Positions 15,001 to 25,734 of a stretch of DNA of 64,000 bases are shown here, in pieces. Source of the DNA: Clitopilus passeckerianus. Its lineage: Eukaryota; Basidiomycota; Agaricomycetes; Agaricales; Entolomataceae. A program made the translations under genes and the position numbers. The number at the start of each line of letters is the position of its first letter. Position 1 is the stretch's first letter. Below the pieces are notes generated by a model. The model was not told the DNA's origin, searched no databases, and saw only the letters and a list, made by a program, of their open reading frames with translations. The stretch covers positions 1-64,000 of the forward strand of contig CALYLX010000064.1 in the NCBI GenBank assembly GCA_944990035.1. The letters run 5' to 3'.

Positions 15001-16196
15001 CGGCGCCGATGGATATCGACATGCCAATGGGTGAGGAGAACTTGCAGCAACCTTCGGCACAGGAACGCTTCCAGCACGAGGACCTCACCTCGTCAGAAAG
15101 GCGAGATGATGTCGAGGGTGCTATTCCCAAAAGCTCCCACCCGGCAGCAAACCAGCCATCCCTGACTTCCACTTCCGTTACTCTCACCCGCAAGATTGAT
15201 CCTGATGCTCTCGAAGAGATGGAGGAGGCGGCCGAAGCCTCCCTCCGAGAATGGCAGTCACAAGGCTTCCCTGAAGCTGGAGGTGAAAAGATATGGCGCA
15301 CATATGAATCCCTCACCCATGATCTGGCCTATGCTCTTTGCGAGCAACTCCGCCTTATCCTAGAACCCACTCTCGCTACCAGGCTAAAGGGTGACTACCG
15401 CACCGGGAAGAGGCTGAATATGAAGAAGATCATCTCATATATTGCCAGCGACTATACCAAGGACAAAATCTGGTTGCGCAGGACAAGGCCAAGTCAGAGG
15501 GAATACCAAGTTCTCATCTCCATCGACGACTCCCGATCCATGGCCGAATCCCACTCTATCCATCTCGCATTCGAAACCCTCGCCCTCGTCTCTAAGGCTC
15601 TGAGCCGACTCGAAGCTGGTGATATCGCGATTGCCAGATTCGGGGAAGGTGTCGACATTCTCCATGGATTCGACGAAGGGCCATTCACAGATCAAGCTGG
15701 CACAAAAGTCATGAACGCGTTCCATTTCAACCAAAAGGCGACTAACGTGCTTTCCCTCGTCGAGACAAGCTTGAAGGTCCTCGAGAAGGCCCGCGAGCGT
15801 AGGGCAACCAGCTCCGCTACTGCTGGTGACCTTTGGCAACTTCAATTCATCATCTCTGATGGCATGTGCCAGGACCACGACAAGCTCCGCACAGTCCTAC
15901 GAAAAGCAGAAGAGCAACGAGTCATGATCGTGTTCGTCATCCTGGATTCATTGCATTCAACTGCTGGTGTTGCGTCTGCTGCCAACCCGAACCAAAATGC
16001 CCCAGCTCAAGGATCTATATTGACGATGGACAAGGCTGAGTTCAAGAATGTGGATGGGCGCATGGAGTTGCAGTTGCAGAAATATCTTGATTCGTTCCCC
16101 TTCGAGTATTACGTGGTCTTGAGGAATGTGGAGGCTCTACCAGAGGTGTTGGGTAGTACTTTGAAGCAGTTCTTTGAGCGTATTTCAGAAGAGTAG
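1..16196 (+). CDS. MDN1: Midasin, giant AAA+ ATPase of 60S ribosome biogenesis (5' partial)
   Basis: Midasin is the nuclear six-ring AAA+ motor that pulls assembly factors off pre-60S ribosomes. Exons that keep one open frame are 3-154, 211-795, 843-2516, 2560-2778, 2838-5331, 5381-5452, 5506-7878, 7961-8248, 8299-8605, 8656-8762, 8821-8919, 8968-9216, 9265-9326, 9373-9517, 9558-12454, 12513-12844, 12900-14571 and 14627-16196. They sum to 15,297 nt, about 5,098 residues; the start codon lies left of the window. Six P-loops are visible in order: PPSSGKS (~1.0 kb), GETGTGKT (~2.2 kb), GPTSAGKT (~3.7 kb), GETGSGKT (~4.55 kb), GSPGVGKT (~5.83 kb) and GHRNSGKT (~6.75 kb). Walker B motifs such as LLDEINLA and LLDEMNLA follow them. 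A long linker comes next, then a D/E-rich tail region (13.45-14.6 kb), and finally a C-terminal MIDAS/VWA domain with the DxSxS motif DDSRS (~15.53 kb). That domain is known to bind the UBL domains of Ytm1 and Rsa4. The size and domain order match the family. Confidence 0.96.
13988..14017 (+). repeat. (GAG)10 trinucleotide repeat in the midasin acidic domain
   Basis: Ten consecutive GAG codons encode ten glutamates within the acidic linker of midasin. The repeat is a likely site of length polymorphism. Because it is a multiple of three and lies in a disordered acidic region, length changes should be tolerated. Confidence 0.9.
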
Positions 16197-16409
16197 TTTC
16201 CCATAGATTTCTTTACTTGCACTTTTACTTTATTTATTAATTTTGACACGGCAAAACTGTGGACGAAATCTGACCCTGCCAGAAATGGCAGGTCGCATCA
16301 ATTTGCTGCTATCAAGCTGTGCTTGGTCTTCGGCTTGAAGCTTGACTACTTGCCTTTACCACGTCCCTCTCCCACCCTCTTGCGCAAGTTAGCAGAGCGG
16401 CACCCAGTC

Positions 16410-18486
16410 ATGGAAGCCCACGACTCATCCAGAAAGGCTAAGTCCGCTCTCAAGAGGACTCAAACCGTCGAAGAAGAAGAAGGCCTCCTCTCCGGAATAG
16501 CTCTGGGGTCTGGCACTAAATATGCGGAAGAACCCTCAAAAAACGCCATTCAATGGTCACGGAAGAAGATAGTCGTCGTTGCATCGGTTTTTATTGCGCT
16601 CCTCATCACTGGTGCATTCACAAGGACGGTGGCGTTTGAAGGTGGTTGGAGCAAGAGAGAACAATTCGCCGCCCACAGTCAATGGTTTTTGGGTGAGGGC
16701 AACACGAGGTCGAATGGAACAAACGAGTTCAAAAGGACTGTTATCATCGTCTCTATCGACGGGCTAAGGTATTTCTACCGCCAACTACCAATGCGCTGGA
16801 CCAGTCTAACTCTTCTTCGGCTGCAGAGCTGACTACCTGGACCGCGGATTGACACCTCACCTGCTTGACATCAGCAAGGATGGGCTAAGAGCGAAATCCA
16901 TGCGGCCAGTGTTCCCTGTAAGTGGGCTAAAGTTCGTGGAGAAGCATACTATTCATGATATGCTACCTAGACCTTGACCTTCCCGTGAGTCGTTATCGTC
17001 TAAATTCCATATTACCCTTCTAACTTTCTTCTCACAGGAATCACTGGGCTCTTATGTGAGTAGAACTCTTGACCAACAACTACGATGTGTCCTTATGATG
17101 TTGCAGGACTGGTTTATACGCTGAATCCCATGGCATAATTGCAAACGTACGCGCCCCCTTATGGCCAAATGCCAATCGAGCTCATCTCGCCTTTACAGAA
17201 CTTCTGGGACCCCAAGTCAGAAGAAGAATTCCATTACAATCGCATAGAATCCGCTTGGAAGCCTGACTGGTGGTTTGGCGAACCTGTAAGTACGACATCC
17301 ACTGTAATCTTTACCTTTTCTAATTTGTGTGTAGATGTGGGAAACAGCTGAAAAGGCTGGCGTGATAACCGCCAACCTCATGTGGTATGCCTACTCTTCA
17401 TCTATTTGCACTCTTCTGAAGCTGACAGCACTATTTAGGCCCGGACCTCCGACGACCTCGTCAGGTGCAAAGTCAACATATTTCGTCGGTTGGAGGGACC
17501 ATGTTCCTCTTAAGGTTAAGCACGACCAAATTATGGATTGGATTGACCTTCCGGACGCAGAACGACCTCAGCTTATTACAGGTTCGTTTGATCGCTTAGC
17601 CTGCTGGACCTATTTGACGTATTTCTAGTTTATGAGCCTTCATTGGACCAAGCTGGACATAAGGCAGGACCTGGCTCGTCACTCGTTAATGTGAGTTGGC
17701 ACTGGTTATCGGTCGCACGAATATCGGCACTAATTTGACGACAGCATGTCCTGGGCAATGTCGACACTTTTGCAAAGAACCTTCAAGCCTCACTTGCCTC
17801 GCGCAATCTTACCGACATCGTTGATGTTGTCTTCGTTTCCGACCACGGCATGACCGATACGTCACACCCCACACTCATTTACATGGACGACATCATCGGG
17901 CAGGACGGCTTCGACGCCATCGCACACGAGGACGGATGGCCTGCCATGGGTCTCCGCTTCCACGAAGGGGCTAATGTAACCCATTACCTGAGGCTATTGG
18001 AAGAGGCAGCAGATAAAGATGAAGGGAAGAAGTTTGGTGTGTTCACGCATGATACCATGCCAGAGAGGTGGCATTTCAGCCACGGGGATAGGATCGCACC
18101 TATCTACGTTGTCCCCCAGATCGATTACGTGCTGACTACTAGGAAGGAAGGAGATGTCGGCATGAGCAAAGGCGTATGTTTCCTGTCTCCTTTCCCATCA
18201 TTCTGGAACTCAACGATTGCGGTTTTAGAATCATGGCTACGACAACGAAGCTGAAGCCATGCAAGCCATCTTTATCGCCCATGGCCCATTTAGTACCGAC
18301 ATGAAAGCTCTGCATGTGTCTGGTAAACGTCCTCATAAGGATTGGCATTCAACGGACCACAAGGCCTATATCATGGAGAGATTCCAGAATGTTGAGATAT
18401 ATAATTTGGTGATCAAGTTGCTCGGGATTGAGGAGTGGGCAGCACCGACGAATGGGACGCGGGGATTCTGGGATAAATACCTTTAG
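16410..18486 (+). CDS. Type II membrane nucleotide pyrophosphatase/phosphodiesterase (NPP family)
   Basis: Alkaline-phosphatase-superfamily enzyme that hydrolyses nucleotide phosphodiester or pyrophosphate bonds outside the cell or in the vacuole, like yeast Npp1/Npp2. Exons are 16410-16768, 16827-16917, 16971-16984, 17038-17055, 17107-17146, 17199-17285, 17335-17384, 17439-17581, 17629-17690, 17745-18173 and 18229-18486, giving 516 residues. The N-terminus is cytosolic and charged, and a signal anchor lies at about residues 54-71 (VVVASVFIALLITGAF). Metal and catalytic motifs are all present: SIDGLR (first Asp), TLTFPNH (Thr nucleophile), LDQAGHKAG (Asp/His), SDHGMTD (Asp/His) and NHGYDN (His). 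The ATG at 16410 opens the anchor sequence. The catalytic TLTFPNHW region is split over two very small exons (14 and 18 nt). The exact substrate cannot be read from the sequence. Confidence 0.92.
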
Positions 18487-19213
18487 TTGAAGAGGAGGGA
18501 CGTGAAATTTATATAGACTGTTTTATTGATACCCTTTAATTGCTGGTGTATATATATTATGCATTTGCCTGATATGCTATTAAATCCTGCTTTCTAAAGC
18601 TTGGAGTTGGCCAGAGCTGCTGAGTTCAAAAATGGCCTTTCCGTTGAAAGTTGGACGCCCTTGTAGACCAATGTAATAATATCTGTGCTAGGCGAGCCCG
18701 TCTCTATTGCCATCATTCCTCTTCCTTGTCCATGTGTAGTTCCCGTGTACTCGGCCTTCAGAGCCCAACCCACCGAACTCAGTAAAGCTTCAGCTCTGGC
18801 TGCGCGACGACAGCAGGGGAGTTTCATGCCTATCAGGCGTCTATCGGTTGGCTTCGAGAACACTCACTCATGTCAACTGGTACTCCGTAACTCATGCTTC
18901 TTTGATGAAACTTCCAAAATGGCGTCTCTGTACGGCTGGAACCAGCATGGCAAGCATTTCCTGCAAATCAATCGAAGACCACTGTTCTGCAAATGGACAG
19001 ATTCCTTGGCGTCCATACGGCAGCTTCTTTGAACCTGGGAAGGTGGCCCATTGAAGAAACAACTGCCCAAAAAACGACCTCGTCAACCCCAGAGCCGATC
19101 GGACGCTATAAATCGAGCTGTCTAATTGCAAAGTGAGAGGCGTCACCTGGACTGCCGACCATGTCCGAGTATATAACCATACCCCGCAAGATCTTCTTTG
19201 CCAGGGGTCCAAC
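18487..19213. other. Intergenic stretch with a doubtful small minus-strand reading frame
   Basis: No supported gene. On the minus strand, a frame ending at 18594 reads about 85 codons. It can be joined to a short upstream ATG exon by a GTGAGT...TAG intron of only about 38 nt. It has no recognisable domain, so it is not called as a gene. The stretch should hold the terminator of the phosphodiesterase gene and the promoter of the F-box gene. Confidence 0.4.
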
Positions 19214-20183
19214 ATGCCAAAGATCCCCCATTTACCGGATGAGCTAGTCCAAATAATCGTCTCCAATCTTCCTAGGCCAGAGCGACCTTTATCTTCGCAC
19301 CGGTACCATACTACAAATGCCAAATCCCTTGACGGGCCAGAGGACAGACAGTACATCTCTCGTCATTCTGCTATGCTCGTCTGTAAGCAGTGGAAACAGG
19401 TTTCTGAGCCGTTCCTTTACCACGACATTGTTTTGTCTTCCCCGACGCACACTTCAAGCCTTTGGAATGTTTTGAAGGTCGCCGAAAAGGCACATCTAGG
19501 GAGGGTGGTCAAGAAGCTAGTTGTGGATGACGGAAATGACATTGAAGGGTTCTGTAATATCCTCAGCAAGACGCCGAATGTTCAAGTTCTGTCTTTGACG
19601 ATCATTGCTGAAGTTCAGTTCAACCCCAATACACTCGTAGAGGCTTTGAAGTGTATCAATCCTTCGGAGCTAATATTACACCAGAAGCCCAGCCCAGACC
19701 AATTCCAATGGACGCCTTCACACTCGTTTCTAATTGATCATATCGTCCAGTGCTTCTCGTCCTGGAGCAACCTGGTTAGTCCTCACTCTTGTTATCCATT
19801 CAGTCATTGACCCTAAGATGCAGAATCACATCACGCTCGATATTCAATCTTCGGATCCATTGGCCGGCTGCCTCCATGTTGGTGTACCTGTTCCCGAAGT
19901 TCAAGCCAATTCGATCCTCTCGCACATGAGCCACGCTCCTCTGCTGCGCACAGTGACGCTAGCACCCGGAAGTTTCTCCCTTGCGAAACTTGGAAGCCTG
20001 GCCGCAGCAGAACAAGTGAAGGAAATGAACGTCATACTTTGGCCGGGTGCCCACCCTGGAAATTTCTTTACCTTGTTTCAGATTAAACAAAATCAAAAGC
20101 TTCATCGGAAGGTTAGGGTTATTAATGGGACGACTAGGCAGGTCCTTACCTTTGAAAATGACGGTTGTTTGATGTTATTGTAG
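19214..20183 (+). CDS. F-box-like protein
   Basis: Likely substrate adaptor of an SCF ubiquitin ligase, of the type greatly expanded in agaricomycetes. The F-box lies at the very N-terminus (LPDELVQIIVSNLPRPE) and is followed by SAMLVCKQWKQVSEPFLYHDIVL, written here as the usual 'cktW..va.plLy..i' continuation, and a leucine-rich C-terminal half. Exon 1 is 19214-19774. Intron 1 starts GTTAGT at 19775 and ends at 19817 or 19823 (both phase 0, differing by two codons). Exon 2 runs to 20183, giving 306 or 308 residues. The ATG at 19214 directly precedes the F-box. A second, frameshifted copy with the same intron position lies at 25735-26709 on the other strand. The target is unknown. Confidence 0.75.
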
Positions 20184-20602
20184 TGTTTCCACTAAATTGT
20201 AGAATCGTGATAACAACTGTGAATTCGTCGCAGGACGTACTTGATGAAAGAACAGCGCGCGGGAGCAACTCTATTTAATCGTCGCGACGAGTTGAGACTT
20301 GGATCAGCGTTGGATCAGAGTTTCTCGTTTCAACTTCAATTTCACACGGCCATTACCTGAAGGCTGAGCGCATCTTTCCTCATCTCATCTGTACAGCACA
20401 GCGCCGTTGATCGTTTCACAACTTGTTTTGGCCTCCACTAAGATGATATACTCGCTCTCGCTTAACGGCGGCTTCCGGTATAAAAGGTCTCGAGAATTAT
20501 GGTGTTTCTTCAGCTGGTCTCACCCAATCTTTCCTACCGAAGCATTTTCTTGACGAAACTTCTTCTTTCCTTCAACTTACCACCTTTACATTTAAATTCA
20601 TC
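20184..20602 (+). promoter_or_regulatory. Promoter region of the secreted repeat precursor, with TATA box
   Basis: A perfect TATAAAA lies at 20479-20485, 118 bp before the start codon. It is followed by a CT-rich stretch (about 20510-20590), which is a common core-promoter layout for strongly expressed secreted proteins in filamentous fungi. No gene was found in the interval. The transcription start was not determined. Confidence 0.6.
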
Positions 20603-22019
20603 ATGGTCGGAAAAATTCAACTCTCCACTGTCGCTGTTGCCCTTGCTGTCTCTACCAGCGTCGCTGCTCGCCCCGCCTACGATGCTGTCTATGAGCGTGA
20701 CCTTGTCAATGACGAGGTTTACGGACTCTATGCTCGTGCACCCGGTGGTAATCCCCTCAAGCATCTCGGCAAGGAGGCTGTAGGCCACCTCCCCGACGTC
20801 GTCGACAAGATTAACACCGGCCTCGGCACCAAGCGCGCTGGTGAGGCCCAGAACCACCGCCACTCCTTCCTCCAGGATCATCCCGTCCACCAATCGACCA
20901 CCCACCACTCCACATCCGGAGGTGCTCTCCACAAGATGCCCAGGTATGATTACTCTTTCACTCTCGACAGTGCGAGTTTGCTAACTGATGTTTCTTTTAG
21001 CATTCCCAAACTGCCCCACCACCAGAAGCCCTCTGTTTCTGCTGAGGTCGGCAAGTTGGTCGCTGCCAAGCACCCTTTCGGCGACAAGAAGAAGCGCGAT
21101 CTCTATGAAGCTCTCTACGAACGCGAGCTCATCGAAGATGAGCTCTATGAGATCTTTGCTCGTGCACCTGGTGGCAATCCCCTTAAACATCTCGGCAAGG
21201 AAGCCGTAGGCCACCTCCCCGACGTTGTCGACAAGATCAACACTGGTCTCGGCACGAAACGCGCTGGTGAAGCTCAAAACCACCGCCACTCCTTCCTCCA
21301 AGACCACCCCGTGCACCAGTCGTCATCCCACAAGTCCACGTCTGGTGGTGCTCTTCACAAGATGCCTAGGTATGTCAACTCTTTCTCTCTCCTCATCGCG
21401 AATCCCCCTAATTCTCGACCTTCTTAGCATCCCCAAATTGCCCCACCACCAGAAGCCCTCTGTTTCTGCTGAGGTCGGCAAGTTGGTCGCTGCCAAGCAC
21501 CCCTTCGGCGATAAGAAGAAGCGCGATCTCTACGAGGCTCTCTACGAACGCGACCTCGTCGAAGATGAGCTCTACGAAATCTTTGCTCGTGCACCTGGTG
21601 GCAATCCCCTTAAACATCTCGGCAAGGAAGCTGTAGGCCACCTCCCCGACGTTGTCGACAAGATCAATACTGGTCTCAGCACGAAACGCGCTGGTGAGGC
21701 TCAAAACCATCGCCACTCCTTCCTCCAAGACCACCCCGTGCACCACTCGTCGTCCCACAAGTCCACCTCTGGTGGTGCTCTTCACAAGATGCCTAGGTAT
21801 GCGATACCCTTTACGCCCTTGGATTTGCAACCTGACTGACGCATTTCCTTTCTTAGCATCCCTAAGATGTCCCACGGCGGAAAGCCCAGCGTTTCCAGCG
21901 AGGTTGGCAAGCTAGTGGCATCAAAGCACCCCTTCGGTGAGAAGAAGAAGAGGGATCTCTCTGAGGCGCTCATTACCTACCTGGTGGCCCGCGCTATGGA
22001 ATTGGAGGAGCTCGATTAA
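20603..22019 (+). CDS. Secreted tandem-repeat precursor with dibasic (Kex2-type) processing sites
   Basis: No named family was recognised. Exons are 20603-20943, 21001-21369, 21428-21796 and 21857-22019, giving 413 residues. Residues 1-22 form a signal peptide (VAVALAVSTSVAA, cleavage near AAR). The rest is a 123-residue unit present in two full copies, plus a partial first copy and a partial last copy. Each full unit is exactly one 369-nt exon, and all three introns are phase 2 at the same point (MP-S-IPK). Each unit contains two basic cleavage signals, ..GDKKKR|DLYEAL and ..GLGTKR|AGEAQN. Kex2-like cleavage would therefore release a 55-residue acidic/hydrophobic peptide containing ARAPGGNPLKHLGKEAVGHL and a 68-residue His/Ser-rich peptide (lengths include the KR). 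The layout matches Kex2-processed repeat proteins (KEPs), though the unit is unusually long. The role could be structural, signalling or as a peptide precursor. Confidence 0.85.
20944..21856 (+). repeat. Tandem exon-intron repeat (about 427 bp period)
   Basis: The block intron plus 369-nt exon recurs: intron 20944-21000 with exon 21001-21369, then intron 21370-21427 with exon 21428-21796, then intron 21797-21856 before a shortened last exon. The exons are nearly identical in sequence and identical in length. The introns keep position and phase but diverge in sequence. This indicates unequal crossing-over or segmental duplication of a whole exon-intron unit. Confidence 0.85.
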
Positions 22020-22475
22020 GTCTAAAGGACTGGTATATTACGAATGGAAGTTATAATCAAGAAATGTATCATTAGCGTTGATCCCTCTCGAGATGTGCTT
22101 GGGAGGCGACAACTATAGTAGGACCAGTTAAATGCCACTCATTTATCGCTCATATTTTGGCGCGAGATTCCTCTCAGATAGATCGTGAACTTCGAAGCAA
22201 CATAAACTCTTTCAGATGGGTTCATATCAATCTCTATTCAATCATAACAGTAGAGAAAAAGAGACGACTTCGATCCATTTGAATATACCAACGTGACTTC
22301 AAATAACAGAGATAACATATCGTATAGGGTCTGGCAAACTTATGGATGTGTAGCTTACACAGAATTCGATGCGCAGCAGTATTATACAAATACGAAAAAG
22401 GTCAAACGTACATCCAGCTAACCTACCATCATCCTATCATAGACCTAATGCATGAGCATTGTCCAATACGGTCTC
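22020..22475. other. Convergent intergenic region
   Basis: The 3' ends of the repeat precursor (+) and the SYLF gene (-) face each other here. The stretch is AT-rich. No gene or repeat was recognised; it should hold both polyadenylation regions. Confidence 0.5.
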
Positions 22476-23556
22476 TTAGTGATGACCTTCGGCATCAAAT
22501 ACCATCTGGTGACCTCCAAGCCCAGCTGGTTGAGAGGGAATGTACGAAGCTTCTGGGACTCCAGACTCATCCAAACCTTCTGCAGCTTCTATGATTTCGT
22601 AGAGCTTGGAGGCAACTTCGGGCGGTGGGACTCGGCCACCGAGAATATCCTTAGCAGGAACCGGTGAACCGTAGAAATCGCGGTTGGCATCTTTGCGTTC
22701 GATGAGGACGGTGCCTTCAAGGGACATGCCGGCAAAAAGACCTATGAATAATTTTAGTTATGCCATCTATTGAGCCATTGTAAAGTTGGTAACATACCCT
22801 TTGACTTCGAATACGAGAACATGGGCGCCGGGTGGGCCAAGCTAGCCTGTACACTCCCACCAGTACCAATGGGTCCCGCAGAAGCGCTGACATTTCCGCC
22901 AATGGTCACGTTTCCACCCAAGCTGAAAGCACGGACAGCATCTTCGCTGTTGAGCACGATGACAAAGTCTGTGATGTCTGCTCCGATTTGGAGACCCCAG
23001 CCAAGGCCACCGGTAGCGATGCAGGAGGGCGCAGACCAAGAGCCGTCGGGGAGCCTGGCGATGACGAGACCTGAGCCGGCTTTTCCGGAGAATACGAATC
23101 CTGCTTTGAGGACTTGGAAGATTGCGAGGCCTATTGCGAAGAAGCGTCAACCGGGTGGGAAATAGGTAGATCGGTTCGGTGGAATGGGGTGATTGTGTGA
23201 GTGAGAGAAGCGGACAGGGTTGAAGTCAGGCAGAGTAGACAGGGCAACATGATCAGAGACGTACCACGAGCGTTGAGTAGGACAGCTTTGGGAATTGAGT
23301 TGAGTGCAGATGCGGGATTCTCTGGGTCGGCTACAGAAATGTTGAGAGACTATTCGGGTTGAATACGACGTTAAAGCAACGAACCAAGGAAACTCTCGAG
23401 GATCTTGGCTGCCTTCTCGGCTTCTCCTGGAAGGGTAAAGCCTTGAACAAAGTCCCTTGACCCAGTAGCTATCTTGTTAGAGCTAGATTGCATGAAAGCT
23501 GTTGCTTGAATCCCAGCCTTCTGGGCGCCTTTGCGGAATTTATCGAGCATGGACAT
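22476..23556 (-). CDS. SYLF-domain protein (Ysc84/SH3YL1-like), no SH3 domain
   Basis: SYLF (DUF500) proteins bind phosphoinositides and, in yeast Ysc84, actin at endocytic sites. Exons on the minus strand are 23556-23385, 23330-23265, 23130-22798 and 22741-22476, giving 278 residues. The protein starts MSMLDKFRKGAQ. The SYLF signature is visible as IPKAVLLNARGLAIFQVLKA, then GSGLVIARL, SAPSCIATGGLGWGLQIGA, DFVIVLNS, GGNVTIGGNVSASAGPIG and KSKGLFAGMSLEGT. The length corresponds to the SYLF domain plus a short C-terminal tail, with no room for the SH3 domain found in Ysc84 itself. The ATG at 23556 was chosen because the frame further upstream has only non-ATG codons. No neighbour suggests a more specific role. 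Confidence 0.9.
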
Positions 23557-24009
23557 GGCAGTAGTAGTGAAAGGGCCGTTAAGAGGTGATAAGGTATTTA
23601 CACGTTGCAATCAGTTCCCAAAGTCGTCAAGTCGTCAAAGTATCAGGCCCTCAACGGTGAACTGTGAGGAGGGGGAGACTGCTATGAATGTGGAGATGGC
23701 CTGAGCTTGTGAACAACACAGCTGTACGGCCCGCGTCACAATCACGAAGACGTCACGGCTCTTGCAGCTTGGCGGAATCCGCCAACTTTAGCATGGACAA
23801 TGCCTTTCACAACGCTCTCGACGTCTTCAATGTTATGATCGACGTATCCGGTCATACTTGTAAAAGGAGCGAGTTAAAACTGATACATGTCTCGAGTCTC
23901 CTAAGCTTTTGTGATCTAAAATGGCCTCTGTCCTTGCAGTTCGCAACCATAAAAGGCTATGCTGGAATCTACGCCTCCGAATCGCGAATTCTGTCTCCCA
24001 GCCACTCGG
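23557..24009. other. Intergenic region upstream of the SYLF gene
   Basis: Nothing beyond short accidental reading frames. It should contain the promoter of the minus-strand SYLF gene. No obvious TATA box or repeat was found. Confidence 0.4.
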
Positions 24010-25294
24010 ATGAATGAATGCTCTGTTTGTAGAGTAACACAATCCCTGCGTTTTATGTGCTGCATGTGGGCAGGTATGAACCTCCTGGCCTTTCCAGCAC
24101 GTGTGATAAAGCAAAGTCCTTGAAACTACTAGAAAATGTATTGCTCGACAGATTGTCAGAAAATTGACACCTCATAAATCAGAATGCAGTAAGTTTCTCG
24201 TTCACTTTGAATATCTCCCTTCACTCACAATTATATCAGAGAAAACCGAGAGGGTCGACCTGGCGAAATTCTACCCATTTCTAGCAGCCCTCATTGATGC
24301 TGCTTACTTTTGCCCTGACGTTCCCCAAATGGCTCCTCTTGTCCGAAACATTGCCTATGGCCCAACCATCTACGCCACACGAAAACTCCCCGACGGTTCT
24401 CCTGTTGCGCCAGTCGTGTTAGGGGATAAGATGTTGGAAGAAGTTACACCCAAAACACTCGACGATTGGTGGCCTGATTGTACGAGATATCCTTCTCGAA
24501 CTCGTTTTGAACAAGAGCGCGAGACGCTCTACTATCCAATCCTCCGAAAGGGTTGGATTGGACCAGGTCTTGTAGCAGTCTGTATCGCACTCCTCTCGGA
24601 GCTTTACACCACCTCTGGGCCTCTCCAGACTACAGGGACTGGCCATCCTGAAAAAAACGCAGAGGATGCGACTGGAGTACCGTGGCTTTCCAATCGTCGA
24701 TTTCGGGCTCGTTCGCGGCAAACTTGATATAAACCACAGGGGCAGGCTTGCATATTTCGATGTGCACGGCAAACTTCTCCACGAAGGCCATCACTACAAC
24801 GAGCACTATTGGCTCTTCTTCATCAACCTTCGCGGCGAAGAAGTCATGCTAGATTGTGGACTCTACCCCTACCACATGACCATCCTCGTACAAAGCTCCC
24901 TTTACTACTCTGAAGGTCGAAACCAAACTAACTGGGCGCCAGCTTCCTTCCGGGATAAATTTCGAGACCGCCATCTGGTCGATATCCATAGTCCAGAACA
25001 GCGCTTTTCTGTTCTTCACAACCCCGAGTTGCAGCAACTCGTCAACGCTAGTGGACTTGCCCTTGAGGGGGCAAATATGGCCGTCGTCTGGAAGTTTATG
25101 GATCAAGTTGTGGGGAGGGAATGTTAGGTTATCGAGCGCCAGCCTACCCAAAAGTGGACCCTACCCAACTGCCAGTCCCCCAGGATGCTCAACGAGAACG
25201 AATCTGGAAGGCTTGGCCTGACCTTCCTACCGTTAGGCTGGTCGATCCGTGGCAGCCAGTGAGGATGACCTGGGAAGTGATGAAGGCGGAATAG
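24010..25294 (+). pseudogene. Decayed MYND zinc-finger gene (agaricomycete-type)
   Basis: Pieces of a typical agaricomycete MYND protein lie in order but in different frames. They are MNECSVCRVTQ (24010, frame 1), MYCSTDCQKID (24136, frame 1), HKSEC (24176-24187, frame 2) and a body DLAK...WWPDCTRYPS...LLSELYTTS (24240-24650, frame 2). Then come RLEYRGFPIVDFG... to VLHNPELQQLV...WKFMDQVVG (24660-25115, frame 0), and MLGYRAPAYPK...WEVMKAE ending at 25294 (frame 2). The expected D-W-x-x-H spacing of the finger is 5 nt short. The change at 24651-24657 sits in a run of seven A with no GT donor nearby, so it cannot be an intron. A third shift lies near 25110-25120. One intron (24189-24239, GTAAGT...CAG) is still in frame. 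Recognition of the body region rests on remembered family motifs. Three independent breaks argue for a pseudogene rather than a single sequencing error. Confidence 0.65.
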
Positions 25295-25734
25295 AGACTG
25301 AATACGCGATTTAATCGGGGAGCCCTGACTGGAAGGAAACGCGTCATGAGATCCGAAAGCATTATGATAAATAAAATCTTTGGAGCGCTACAATGTGAGT
25401 CTTCTGAGCTCCCACGGGGGCTTCCCTTTCACGTAGAGCTTTGATGTAGCAATATAATTACCTTCCCTTACTTTACCTGTTTTGAGCGATGCTGTACTTC
25501 CCCCCAATGGCTGTAATATATAGTTGCAATATATCGGAATTCGTTCACCATTACCGACAGGAAACCCTTTGCTATTCAGAACAGGGTCCGAGACTTACGA
25601 CAGAACGCCCTAGAAAACAGAACCTTGATGGTTTAAAGTGGATGTCCTCCCTGAATTGTATTAGCAGGTAGATTATTCAGGGTATGTCATATTTCCGACT
25701 AAACATATCGATACATATTACTGACATCTTCGCT
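25295..25734. other. Short intergenic region between two degraded genes
   Basis: The 3' ends of the MYND pseudogene (+) and of the F-box copy (-) face each other here. No gene, repeat or RNA was recognised. Confidence 0.45.

Noticed and set aside
24567..24662. Intron to explain the frame change in the MYND gene
   Set aside because: Family motif LLSELYTT continues past every possible donor, and no GT occurs between about 24600 and the frame change, so an indel is the better explanation.
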